Positions 31,601-40,355 of a stretch of 64,000 nucleotides of DNA are shown here, piece by piece. The notes beneath the pieces were generated by a model, which was not told the DNA's origin, ran no database searches, and saw nothing but the letters and a program-made list of their open reading frames with translations. Position 1 is the first letter of the stretch; each line of letters begins with the position of its first letter. Source of the DNA: Chondrus crispus (taxonomy: Eukaryota; Rhodophyta; Florideophyceae; Gigartinales; Gigartinaceae); the NCBI RefSeq assembly GCF_000350225.1, contig NW_005179249.1, positions 595,341 through 659,340 on the forward strand, given 5' to 3'. Position numbers and translations under genes: made by a program.

Positions 31601-33103
31601 CTGACCATCTCTGGATTGTCGCAGGAAGGGAAGGAACCAACCAACTCATCAGAGACGCATGGGGCGTCAGTGCCCGCCTCCTCATTGACTAAGTTTGGAA
31701 AGGGGTTTACACGTACTCCAGCGACCCCAGTGAATAACTCTGTTACACCATCATCACTGCCGTCTCCTCTTCCAGCTAGAAAAGGACCAAGCGTCCCAGG
31801 AGTCGTGCATGCAGCAAGATCCCCACGGTTATCCAAACCGTCTAACCCCTCGGTATTCAAGTCTGTACCAGTCCCTCCGCCCAGTAGTACAGCCCAAATT
31901 GAATCGGTCCCATCGCCGTCTTCACTTCCAGTACTTCCAGCGATAGCGTCACATCCGTCAAATGGAGAGGCCGAAAAAGTTTCTTCGAAAGACAAAATCA
32001 TGGAACCAGATATGGGACGGGATGACGGGGAGCGCAAGCTTGATGCTAGACCGCGAGATCAGGCTACTGACGACAGGGGCGGGCGAGATATGCTAAGCAT
32101 GAGGAAAAGCGATGAGGTTGTCGGAAGCAAGCCCCTATATGGAATCTTGCGGTCGGCTCCAGCACCACGAACTGTTGAAACTGATAGAAGTAAGGAGGAT
32201 AAGGTGAAATCACCTAATCGGTCAACCCTAAGGAATGATTCAGAAAACATCGGGACATTGAAGCGGGACCATGCGTCAAGAGAAGAAAGTGGAAGAACGG
32301 CTAAGCGCCCGAGACTACACCAAGAGGGGAATGACTCAGACCACAACATGTCCTACAATCATGATGGAGAGAACAAACAAAGAAGCGTCACACACACCGA
32401 AAGCGAGCGGAGCAAAGATGACGAGGGGTCGAGAAAGGCATCCGCATCTTGCAAACCTGACATTCCATCTGTGAAAGACGCGAAAACGGATTTGAGGGGA
32501 CCGAACAACTCGCAAAGTTCGGATCCAGAGAAAAAGTCGAAACGCGAGAGTCCATCGAAGGCGGGAGAAGAAGGTCCAAAGAATTTAGGAATGGGCTCAC
32601 AAGTCATTGATTTGCCAAGGCTGTCGAAACCGGTATCGAAATTGGCAAGTCCTCCTTCATTGCCTGGAAACACACCTTTGCCGTCATTTCGAGCTGAGCG
32701 AAAGAATTTAACGGCCTCAAGAGGTAGCTCCGGTTCGGCGGTTGGCGGGAAGTCTGGAAATGCTGAGGGCCCCCCCAGATTTCCTATTCGATCAGCTCCG
32801 ATAACGCCTTTGCCTTCGCAATTGAAATCGCAGGTACCTCCTTCCAGCATGGGAGCAAGCGATGCCCAAGACAGCGGCAAGGCGGACAGTTCGAGCGCAA
32901 AGCGACTGAGCGAAGAGAGGCCAAGTACTGCTGAGCAAAGCGGAAATAATTCAAGAGAAGAAGGTGCGGGATCAATTGCTAATGGGGATGCGCAGAAATC
33001 CAGCGGTGGGTTGATAGAGCAAGAGCAACGCAATGCGACTGAGGCGAAAGCAAAAGATGATAAGCCGGCAAGTAGACCAGAAATACACAGCAGTGCTACG
33101 TAG
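28655..33103 (+). CDS. Cyc8/Ssn6-type TPR transcriptional corepressor subunit
   Basis: Cyc8 (Ssn6) partners Tup1-type WD40 proteins in a general nuclear corepressor. The 1482-residue, single-exon product starts at the ATG at 28655. Residues about 28-395 form some ten tetratricopeptide repeats, with near-signature blocks FWCSIGVLYYQMNQFRDALD, AYSRAIRLNPYVSEVWYDLG and TLYESCGQDPDAIDAYRKAA. The rest, about 1080 residues, is low complexity: Gln-rich runs (QQQQQS, QQQQQHK), a PQ-rich zone around 640-710, a short tandem PQQE repeat, a Gly/Ala/Pro repeat (about 960-985), and a long Ser/Lys/Asp/Glu tail. Length exceeds yeast Cyc8 (966). KDM6 (UTX/UTY) shares this TPR type but would carry a JmjC domain, which is absent. 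The leader is GC- and pyrimidine-rich. Confidence 0.93.
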   Translation: MSDYKYPPQHLQAPIQADATLASRMNSAKEAVWFRIGVLQSAMNDRERALDAFERVLNVNPTNVGAMTQAGAVLAKKECYPQAVAYLQRATSSDTTCGEAWAVLAHCYVMTDDLKKAYEAYQSALTHLPNPRDPNLWYGIGLLYDRYGSLDNALEAFLAVLNISPEFERADEVCFCIGIIYKEQQNFDEALKYFQKVVTAANPPPPLTRADGWYQIGHVNELKRDFSAAFEMYRAALNENPKHAKTLQNIGWLEHQHNKNSTESIRLLKMSAELDQGDGQTWYLLGRVYMALREFRQAYDAYQQAVYRDGKNATFWCSIGVLYYQMNQFRDALDAYSRAIRLNPYVSEVWYDLGTLYESCGQDPDAIDAYRKAAELAPENTQITERLAVLDRSMTPAAVQQQQQSAQAAAMAASQAGGQAQGMQMGQGQSDMHLADQAHLQSHAMMNRPMAPLGPMTNALQQQQQHKLAHQGPLPPSHQMAAHSGSLDQVAGGPPQHGGQVDIAPIASLRPHGQPQGPSGEMQSRGFPHDARSSLPGPLPSINGTGAGRPSTMMSQPLHAHRQSSVLPPPNAMVSQHEGVHGFHRSAPLPHSQLAPLNNHSPSQDPHRQAQMSHGDQQQHNRLPALVNSQPLPHSQEHGPVPSQPQVQPMQPQVQTASSSHPQSQEQSGQGQPGPLHAQPQGPQPQPQPVHQPPSQPQTTALPHFQTLPQIQSLPMQTHPDPHMRVEGQQHAGPGAADVQRREQENDRGPYGRPGVGPMPQHQYERPEESRLPKISEPDAMKRPSGPEDPSLARTPFSGTTGPPHPLGGSGSQLPALREPGESGPPSAPAPSRSMSMHEITQQEPQQEPQQEPQIRRFDELREQERQQNDRPRPVQATEEVHQNGEKAPVQASEHPAGVSSLSSGPPARKEPSPETREDARLLSSVATPSSAPIPSMGGAESPKLSPPPAHIPASSAPGGAAPGGGAAPDGGAPLPSLTSRPLTISGLSQEGKEPTNSSETHGASVPASSLTKFGKGFTRTPATPVNNSVTPSSLPSPLPARKGPSVPGVVHAARSPRLSKPSNPSVFKSVPVPPPSSTAQIESVPSPSSLPVLPAIASHPSNGEAEKVSSKDKIMEPDMGRDDGERKLDARPRDQATDDRGGRDMLSMRKSDEVVGSKPLYGILRSAPAPRTVETDRSKEDKVKSPNRSTLRNDSENIGTLKRDHASREESGRTAKRPRLHQEGNDSDHNMSYNHDGENKQRSVTHTESERSKDDEGSRKASASCKPDIPSVKDAKTDLRGPNNSQSSDPEKKSKRESPSKAGEEGPKNLGMGSQVIDLPRLSKPVSKLASPPSLPGNTPLPSFRAERKNLTASRGSSGSAVGGKSGNAEGPPRFPIRSAPITPLPSQLKSQVPPSSMGASDAQDSGKADSSSAKRLSEERPSTAEQSGNNSREEGAGSIANGDAQKSSGGLIEQEQRNATEAKAKDDKPASRPEIHSSAT

Positions 33104-34314
33104 TGGATTTAAGGAGCTTTTGTTGGCGATGTCGAGATGTACAGGCTACGACCGTTTTGCTAGTAGCGGAGTTGCAATTGAAGTGTAAACGGGAGCGTTT
33201 GAAAAGCGCAGAAGTATGCAGGAGCACTTTGAGTCGTGCTGTCCAGGATTATATTATGTTGATGGTACTCTGTTACAGTCGACGAGCTTGGTAGCGCAAA
33301 GCGTAACCTGTGGCGAGGCAGTGGTCATGTGTAGCTCTTCTGCTGCGGCTGAAGTTCTTAGACTACGCACCAGATGTTCGAGATCAGCAAGGCGACTGGG
33401 CCGCCGTCAAAAGACTACAAAACTGTTCGCTACTGGTCAGTTTGAAAAAGGCGCGTTTGGCTCCACCATGAAGTGCGTTTAGATGTACTCAGCCAGACGC
33501 CTGAAAGCCTCTTCTAAGGACTCTTTGTTCGAAGACGTCAGCATTTCTGGGAAATCTGGGGGAAAAACACAAGTACTGGCTCTAGAACAGTATGGCTCGC
33601 CTAAACTCATCAGGTTCATTGGGCACGACAAACCTGCAGAGCCACATGCACGTGGCCCATCCTTCATTTAATTTACATCTTCTGTGGAGACTCTGCCAGA
33701 CGCGCGACTGCCCGCGAAACGTCACTTTACTGTAGATGTTATGTCGTGGTTATTGTGATTTGTGATCATAGCGATCAAAGATGCATGTCCTCCGTGGAAG
33801 AGGCATTCCGCTCTTTCCGCTCCGTAACGGATTGGCGCACAAGCACAACTGCGTCTCCCGTATATGCAGAGCATACTATGCAACGACATGTACACGTGTA
33901 CACGCTTGATGATCAAACGGGTTTCTGGGATTCTGTCCTCGGAGCTTTGTGATCCCGATCTCGACTGTGGGGTCATAAGGTATCGAACAGCCAGGACCGA
34001 TGCATCATAGGAGCAAAGAATAATTCCTGCTCCACCACTTCTGTCCTCTTCTATCCCGGGACAGAGTTGTTCTTTTCTTCGTTTCCCGAAGTCCACAACA
34101 GCAGCGGCACTGCTTGCTCGTCTTCACTGCGTATCTTATCTTTTACTGCCCCTTGAGTCTCTCTCACACTCTTTTATTCGAGAGCAAAGGCAGAGTATCA
34201 AAGCGTCTCTGCCATAGTTCACAGCAGCGCAACGTCAGGCACCTATCGCCGGTGCATTTGAACTCAAGCGAAAGTCTCCACCGAAAGGGCCTAGAGACGC
34301 ATCCCTCAAGCACC
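33104..34314. other. Gene-free 1.2 kb between Cyc8-type gene and FKBP
   Basis: Presumably the 3' UTR of the upstream gene and the promoter of FKBP. The frames are short and unassigned. I see no repeat of note beyond a small self-complementary GTACACGTGTAC at 33892-33903. Confidence 0.5.
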
Positions 34315-34998
34315 ATGTCGCCGCCAACTGCCTTCTGTGCCGCTCCTTTCCGGACAACCACCCCAAAACGACAACTTCTACCCTGTACCATCGTGAAAGC
34401 ACCACGACCAAGGGCAATCCGCGCCTGTCAAAACCCCTCCCAAAAACCCGTGGAATGCACGAGCACTTCCGCTCACATCCCACGGAGACAGCTGCTCTCT
34501 CTAACCGCCGCACTAACCGGTATGGTTCTGCTCCCACCGCACGCACAAGCCCTGAGCAAAAAGCGCATCCTCGCCAAGGCCGGGCCGCCCGTGACCCTCC
34601 CCTCTGGCATAACGTATCGCGACATCAGTATTGGCAAGGGTTATACACCCCGCCCGGGCGACTCTGTTGCCATTCACTACTCTTTGTTTTTTAAGGATCT
34701 GGAAGTGGAAAGCAGCCGAGAGAGCCAGGGCTTAGCAGCTAGTCCTGTCGGGTTTACATTTGGCGCGACCTCGGGGCCGGGCAGCATTATGAGGGGAATT
34801 AGTGAAGGGATGGATGGCATGAAGGTGGGGGGTTTGAGGTTGATGACTGTGCCGCCAGAGTTAGCATTCGGACAGAAAGGCAGGATGCCCCTGATTCCTA
34901 GTAACGCGACTGTGGATTTTGCCGTGTCATTGCTAAGTTGTAAGAAGGCGGGCACTAATCCCATTAGTGTCATTGATCCCAAGGCGCAAGTGTACTAA
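34315..34998 (+). CDS. FKBP-type peptidyl-prolyl isomerase, thylakoid lumen
   Basis: Catalyses cis-trans isomerisation of prolyl bonds; lumenal FKBPs act in photosystem assembly and protein folding. The 227-residue precursor has a Ser/Thr/Pro/Arg-rich transit region (1-55), then a twin-arginine lumenal signal: RR at 57-58, hydrophobic core SLTAALTGMVLL and cleavage-like HAQA (76-79). This points to Tat-dependent import. The FKBP fold spans about 95-208, with GDSVAIHYSLFF (116-127), GSIMRGISEGMDGMKVGGLR (156-175) and PPELAFGQKG (180-189). Several active-site aromatics of human FKBP12 are replaced, as is common in lumenal members, so isomerase activity is uncertain. The start is the ATG at 34315; the open frame upstream has no further ATG that improves the signal. 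Confidence 0.9.
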   Translation: MSPPTAFCAAPFRTTTPKRQLLPCTIVKAPRPRAIRACQNPSQKPVECTSTSAHIPRRQLLSLTAALTGMVLLPPHAQALSKKRILAKAGPPVTLPSGITYRDISIGKGYTPRPGDSVAIHYSLFFKDLEVESSRESQGLAASPVGFTFGATSGPGSIMRGISEGMDGMKVGGLRLMTVPPELAFGQKGRMPLIPSNATVDFAVSLLSCKKAGTNPISVIDPKAQVY

Positions 34999-35704
34999 TG
35001 AGAGCTTGTCACCCTTTGTATAGATGGATTTGTTGTTGGAAAATGGAAGTCGGGACCGAACGGTTGCGCGGGTACATATGTTGCGCAAGGAGTCTCTGGT
35101 GTCCGGCGGCTGCATTTCGACAGATGCTCTTTTTTATTTTGAATACGTAAGCAGCAACAGAGCTCGAGCTGTAATATTCTCCCACCACGATGTAGATACT
35201 CGCTAGAGAATTATAATTTCGCTTCAACCACGTCCACAGTCTTGCCTCAAAGCATATTATCCGGATATCTTGCTCTTTTTTTTTTTTTTTTTGGTTCACA
35301 TGAGTGATTGTCCCTTCTTCAGTACTGCTGTGTATATCGATAGTGTTCTTGTGAGATTATCAGAGGATGCTCTCGACAAGACATAGTTGGTTGCCTTATT
35401 ATGCTGACAATGACCGGTTGGGTCTATGGTTCCATGAAATGGTGACAGTTGCTCTACGGTCCTTGTCCGCTGGCCACGACTAAATGCATTTTCTAGAGCA
35501 GCCCGAGAGTAAGCACAGGAACGCCCTACTTGTTCACGCGTGATGTATGTGAAGAGCAGTATAGCTCGAAGGGTATTCTACATAGTCCATCCCTTTTGAA
35601 GTTGTGGGGATCAATTTCATCTCAGCGGGATTTCACCCGCATCTGCACCGCCTACTTTTGTGAAAAGATTATTCATAACGTTAAGTGCGCGCTAAGAGTG
35701 ACTA
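34999..35704. other. Gene-free 0.7 kb between FKBP and the GT61-like gene
   Basis: Contains a run of 16 T with one interruption-free core at about 35277-35292. No gene or RNA recognised. Confidence 0.5.
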
Positions 35705-37696
35705 ATGGGACCCCTAAAGACTCCAGTCTCAAGTAGCAAGCGCCGTCGCTCATCTCAGAAGACTGGACGGCGTTTCTCAACAAAGAAAGAATTGAAGAAG
35801 AATGATTCTTTGCCCCATCCAGCGGTTTACCCTCGAAAGGCGAAGAGGGTGCAGAATGCTATGCGAGGAATGGCCGTGGTAGCCTTGTTTTTCATCTTTC
35901 TTTCTACCATGTTTTCATGGCGATCAAGAACTGCAAAAAGAACGGTTTCGTATGTATCAGGAAGAAATGCGAATTTTGGCGGACCTAAGACGTCTCGCTT
36001 CTCTTTTAGTTTTCGTCGTTGGCAGTCGGCGAAGGCACAAGCAAATGAGAGCAGGACATTGAAGTATGACTCCCGTGATGATGAGGGCGGGGCTACGAAA
36101 GAATCTGCCGAAACGGCAAATCGCACGACCATAGCAGAGATCGATGCGGAGAGGGATGAAACCGAGCATGATAAAATCCATGGTGAGACAAGAGCAAGTG
36201 GTACAAGTTCTATTGGGAGCACGAGTTCAAACGCCCAGGCGTTGAATCTTTCTGCCGAAACTTCGGATGAGAGCCAAACAGAAGATAAACCCGCAGTATT
36301 TGAGGAGCTACCTGAACGAATTGAATGGTATAGCAGAGGCGACTACAAGGACGGGACAAGGCCGATGTGTCGCATAAGCAAGCCATACATCCTCAGCAAT
36401 GGCACAATCCTCGTCCCAAACTGGATGCGAGATTATGAAAAGCTTTTAAAACGCTGCGGCTTGGGTACGCACTCCTATTACTCTTCACAGAAAGGACCTG
36501 AGGGACTGGCAAGTATTCAGGATGTTGGAGCAGATTTTGTGTTAACAATTCATCCTGAGCGTTTCCAGGAACCGACCCACGTAGCCTCCGTGTACTTGAC
36601 CGAGCATATTCTGAAGTCAAGCTACCTTTTCGATGTATTCGGTGGAGATGCACAGTTTGTTGAAGAGGTGAAAGAGCATCACTGCTACACGTCCGAGAAG
36701 GATTCCACATGCGCCTTGCCTCGACCTGTTCATACGATCTTAAAACCTGCTATCTTTGTTCCCAAACGTATTGAAAATGGCCCAAATGCCTTATGGTCTA
36801 AACAGCTCCTGGATATGCTTGGAAAGGCACATGGACACGGACAAGATCTCATACATTTGAATGCATCTACTGTTCTCCTCAAGGAGCACAAGGGAGAATT
36901 AGAAAACCTGATTGGAACTGGCTTCCGTTCAATCATGACAACTGATGGTATGTTTAGACATTTGCCGACGAATGGGTTGCAACATTCAAATATGTACTCT
37001 CTCAAGAACAGAATTGACAAGAGTCCGAAAGAACGGGAAGTGAATGGAGCGTGTGCAATCACAATTGGAATAGCAAGCTCTCATGATCGAGACGGCGGGA
37101 TTCAAGGTGTAGACGACTTACGAGAGAAAATCGAAGCAGTGAGCAAACTCGCTATCCCCGGCTCGGCAATAGAAGCGAAGACAATAATCTTCTCTTCCGT
37201 AGGCAGTCTCCAGGATCACATCAAAGAAATGCAGCAACTTGACATTTTCGTTGGAGGCAGCGGAGATGAGATGAGTAGTATGGGTTTTTTGCGTTCCAAG
37301 AGTGTTGCAATCGAACTAATGCCATTCGGGATTAAACCAAATACTCATGAAAGCATGGCTCGTGTGCTGGGAATTGGATACAACAACATTAGAGGTAAGC
37401 CGCAAGACTCCTTTAAGAACTGCCTTGAGGGTGAAATTTTTAACTTGCGCAAAAAAGGAACGCTGTCCTACACAGAGCTGCCAGACTGGGAGGAACCAAC
37501 GGTCAAGGCATGGGATGCGGCCGTAGGTGAATTCGTTTTATCTGGGTCCTCAGCCTTCGATGTTCTCACGGCTCAACGTCCTGTCAATAATTATTACGCC
37601 AGAGTTTGTGCACAGAAACAAAATATTGAAGTCGCAATCGATGACACTGCCAGGAAAATTGCCGCCATGGCCAAGGAGAAATGTACCGGGAGATGA
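35705..37696 (+). CDS. Type II membrane protein, DUF563/GT61-like glycosyltransferase
   Basis: A 663-residue single-exon product. A basic cytosolic N terminus (SKRRRSSQKTGRRFSTKKELKK in part) precedes one membrane segment at about 56-72 (MAVVALFFIFLSTMF), followed by an acidic Ser/Thr-rich stem to about residue 195; this is classical Golgi type II topology. The lumenal part resembles GT61 (DUF563) enzymes, which transfer xylose, arabinose or GlcNAc: KPYILSNGTILVPNW early on, and a C-terminal block FVGGSGDEMSSMGFLRSKSV then AIELMPFG, the usual position of the nucleotide-sugar site. The similarity is partial and the acceptor unknown. The start is ATG 35705, which has a stop-rich upstream region. 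Confidence 0.65.
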   Translation: MGPLKTPVSSSKRRRSSQKTGRRFSTKKELKKNDSLPHPAVYPRKAKRVQNAMRGMAVVALFFIFLSTMFSWRSRTAKRTVSYVSGRNANFGGPKTSRFSFSFRRWQSAKAQANESRTLKYDSRDDEGGATKESAETANRTTIAEIDAERDETEHDKIHGETRASGTSSIGSTSSNAQALNLSAETSDESQTEDKPAVFEELPERIEWYSRGDYKDGTRPMCRISKPYILSNGTILVPNWMRDYEKLLKRCGLGTHSYYSSQKGPEGLASIQDVGADFVLTIHPERFQEPTHVASVYLTEHILKSSYLFDVFGGDAQFVEEVKEHHCYTSEKDSTCALPRPVHTILKPAIFVPKRIENGPNALWSKQLLDMLGKAHGHGQDLIHLNASTVLLKEHKGELENLIGTGFRSIMTTDGMFRHLPTNGLQHSNMYSLKNRIDKSPKEREVNGACAITIGIASSHDRDGGIQGVDDLREKIEAVSKLAIPGSAIEAKTIIFSSVGSLQDHIKEMQQLDIFVGGSGDEMSSMGFLRSKSVAIELMPFGIKPNTHESMARVLGIGYNNIRGKPQDSFKNCLEGEIFNLRKKGTLSYTELPDWEEPTVKAWDAAVGEFVLSGSSAFDVLTAQRPVNNYYARVCAQKQNIEVAIDDTARKIAAMAKEKCTGR

Positions 37697-37819
37697 TCTG
37701 CCGTGAAGCTGCCCCCTACCTTTTAGGCTGCAAACACTGTATACGTCATAGGGCTACGAAAGGCTACGAAAGAGTTCACCGGCAGTGATAGCATTGTTCG
37801 TGAACGAGATGCGTCCGCG

Positions 37820-39447
37820 TTACCATCTCCTGAGTAATGTAGATACCATGTTAAATCCATCCAGAATGCCACCCCTTCTAGCCTCATCAGTCTCATCTCC
37901 GCGAATCTTTGTGTACAAGACACGCCAGCCACCAACGATAGCAAAAGTTGATACCAAAGTGACAACGGCGAAAACAGCTGGTGGAACGTGGTCCGTCAAT
38001 ACACCTGAATAAAATTGTTCACAAAACAGTCAGATCATTGTTCACGTTTGCTAGAGCAAGGGTCCAACACGAATCGTAGTACTGATATATTATCAAAATT
38101 AGAAAACTTACCTCGCAACCCAATTCCCATCGGCACAGCAATAGCCCATGACTTTGCAAAGGTCTTAACAGTTGCCGCGACATTGGCGGTTGCAGCTCTG
38201 GTATAGGCCCCGAGCAATGGGGATGTTGCCAACCATGCCACAATAAAAGGAGTTGCTGTCTGCACAACGCCAAAATTCAAGCTTTTATCGCCATGAGAGG
38301 CCTTTCCAATGTATGCAAAGAGAAGAAAAGCGGCAGTGTCTCCCAAGGCAAGATCTAGTCTTTTCCCCAAGTCACTGTAGTTTGAGGTTCCAGAGCTACC
38401 TGGGGTGTCTACACCTGCCTGTCCGCTCCAATTGACATCTTCATTAGTAAGAACTCCCTTCTCGTATGCTTCTTCGGCCCTTCTCACAAACTCTGCGACG
38501 GGAATTCCGACAGTGCTGTCGGGATTTGATTTTGTTTCAGTGTTTGACTTTACACCAGGACTTGACGGGGTGATATCGTCGTCGTCATCGTCATTCTTTT
38601 CGGTCATCGAACTATCCACAATTGACGCAATGTCACTGAAGACATCAGCTTTGTCCCGATTTCCATCAATTTTGCGGAGTGTAGACTCGTAGTGGTCTGC
38701 AATGGAACGAGCATGCTTGTAATAGCTTTCGAGACGAACGCGGGCTTTTTCTTCGGTGTCATCAGAGCGCTGAGTAAGTCTGTTGAGCACTTCTGGGTCT
38801 GAGGGCGGACTGAATTTGATGTGATAGATTTTCCCGGTCTGCGGGTCAGATCTGCGACCGACAACCCGTTCCAAAAGAACATCGTCTTTGACCTCTAACA
38901 CAATGACCGCATCTGGGAGAATTTTGGCTTCCGTAAGCGCCTCTGCTTGCACCGCAGTTCTCGGAAATCCGTCTAAGAGCCATCCTTTTTTCGCGCAGTC
39001 GTCCTCAGCAATGCGTTCTTTTAGCATTGATATCACGAGATCATCCGGAACGAGGCTTCCAGAATCCATATATGACTTTGCCTCGACACCCAAGGCGGTG
39101 TTATTTTTGACTGCTGCTCGCAGCATGTCGCCAGTAGAAATGTGGACAACACCGTACTTATTCACAATATACTCGCATTGCGTACCTTTTCCTGAAGCAG
39201 GAGCGCCAGATATCAGGATATGGGGTGGTGGTGGATTGGCAACAGAGGCCGAGGCGAGAAGTGGAGCTCGAATGACGCGTGGTTGGAGTGGAGACGCTCG
39301 CAGGGAGTTTGACCAGGCTGGTGAGGTTGATTGGCGAAATGAACTTGGGATGAAGGACGATAGTCGACGCGGTTTGCGACAGACCAAAGCATCTGAGCTG
39401 GACACGGTTGATGCATTGAAAATCGGTTGAGGTACTAAAAATGCCAT
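37820..39447 (-). CDS. Plastid adenylate kinase fused to a DUF3054 membrane domain
   Basis: Two exons, 39447-38112 and 38004-37820, joined across a 107-bp intron; 506 residues. Residues 1-70 look like a plastid transit peptide. The kinase (ATP + AMP to 2 ADP) spans about 76-280: Walker A GAPASGKGTQ (81-90), STGDMLR (104-110), LLDGFPRT (157-164), GRRSDPQTGKIYH (197-209) and RLTQRSDDTEEKARVRL (223-239). After an acidic linker (about 281-360) comes a membrane domain (about 362-495) with the DUF3054 hallmarks GKASHGDKSLNFGVVQTATP, the second part IAVPMGIGLRG and, in exon 2, a helix AVFAVVTLVSTFAIVGGWRV. DUF3054 is otherwise a stand-alone protein of bacteria and plastids as far as I know. I chose ATG 39447; the next upstream in-frame codons are not ATG. 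Confidence 0.85.
38005..38111 (-). other. Intron of the adenylate kinase-DUF3054 gene
   Basis: 107 bp, donor GTAAGT, acceptor ATTCAG. Splicing replaces a non-conserved read-through tail with a typical membrane helix and a basic C terminus. Confidence 0.85.
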
Positions 39448-40355
39448 GCTAAACACGTTTCTGAACCAAAGCGCGAAGGGGAGCTAAGCAATGACGAAAA
39501 AAGAAGGCTCTTCGTACAAATAATGTAGGTAAGAAGCTTGAAATGTGGGCAGGCGTTGCAGAACAAACTAAAGCGTCAGCATCACACGCACGTCTCGTTG
39601 TGGAGATCTCCAATACTTTTTGGTCGCAGGACGATTTAGTTCGGAAACGTTTAAGCCCCGCAGGTGGCCCAGGCATTCGGAGAGGAGTCCTTTTCCCTCT
39701 GAGATCAAGACCTGGCGTATCTTTAATCTTATTTGCACTGTAAATTTCTGCTTGCATCTTCTGGTTTTAACCAATGGCAGACTTCTGAGTTGCTTTCATT
39801 GCTTGCTTTCACCAAGTGTCGCCATGTAATTCGATAAAAATATGCTTGGTATTCATACATACTCTCCAAATCATTTGTGGTCAAGGTCCTACTCGTTGGC
39901 TCCCTGAAGCATAGCAGGTAAAGAGGCTGGAAAGAGGGCAACGGCACCCTGCTCGGTTTGCTTTTACCACTTCTGGCCCTCTATCGGACGAGCCAGCACG
40001 TCACTACACCCGCACCTGCGCAAGCTCTGGAGGCTTGCAATAGTGAGGACTTGTTGGACAATAATATGTGAAGTGAGGGGTAGTCGGGCTTGGCTTCTCA
40101 TCTCGGCTAACCGTCCCGTTCACCTTCCCCGTCGACATTATTTGTTTGTGCAACAAGATAATCCTTCATTAACCGGTGCCTTTAAGTCCCCCGCACTGGC
40201 CACATCATCAACTTTGTTCTCCGAGGTAGCTTTTTTTTTGTTAATCTCATGTTTCGAGGATAGTCATGCGCTAGGTCTCGACGGTATGTAATAGACGAGC
40301 GAGAAGCAAGCTATTATTCTCTACAAACGACTCGCGCACGGTTGCTACTTGTACA
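39448..40355. promoter_or_regulatory. Divergent intergenic region, adenylate kinase / FAN1
   Basis: About 0.9 kb that must hold both promoters. No gene seen. A GTAGCTTTTTTTTTG tract lies near 40226. No individual element could be named. Confidence 0.4.

Noticed and set aside
28655-33103. Considered as a UTX/KDM6-type protein because of the similar TPR region
   Set aside because: No JmjC domain; the Gln-rich tail and repeat wording fit Cyc8/Ssn6.
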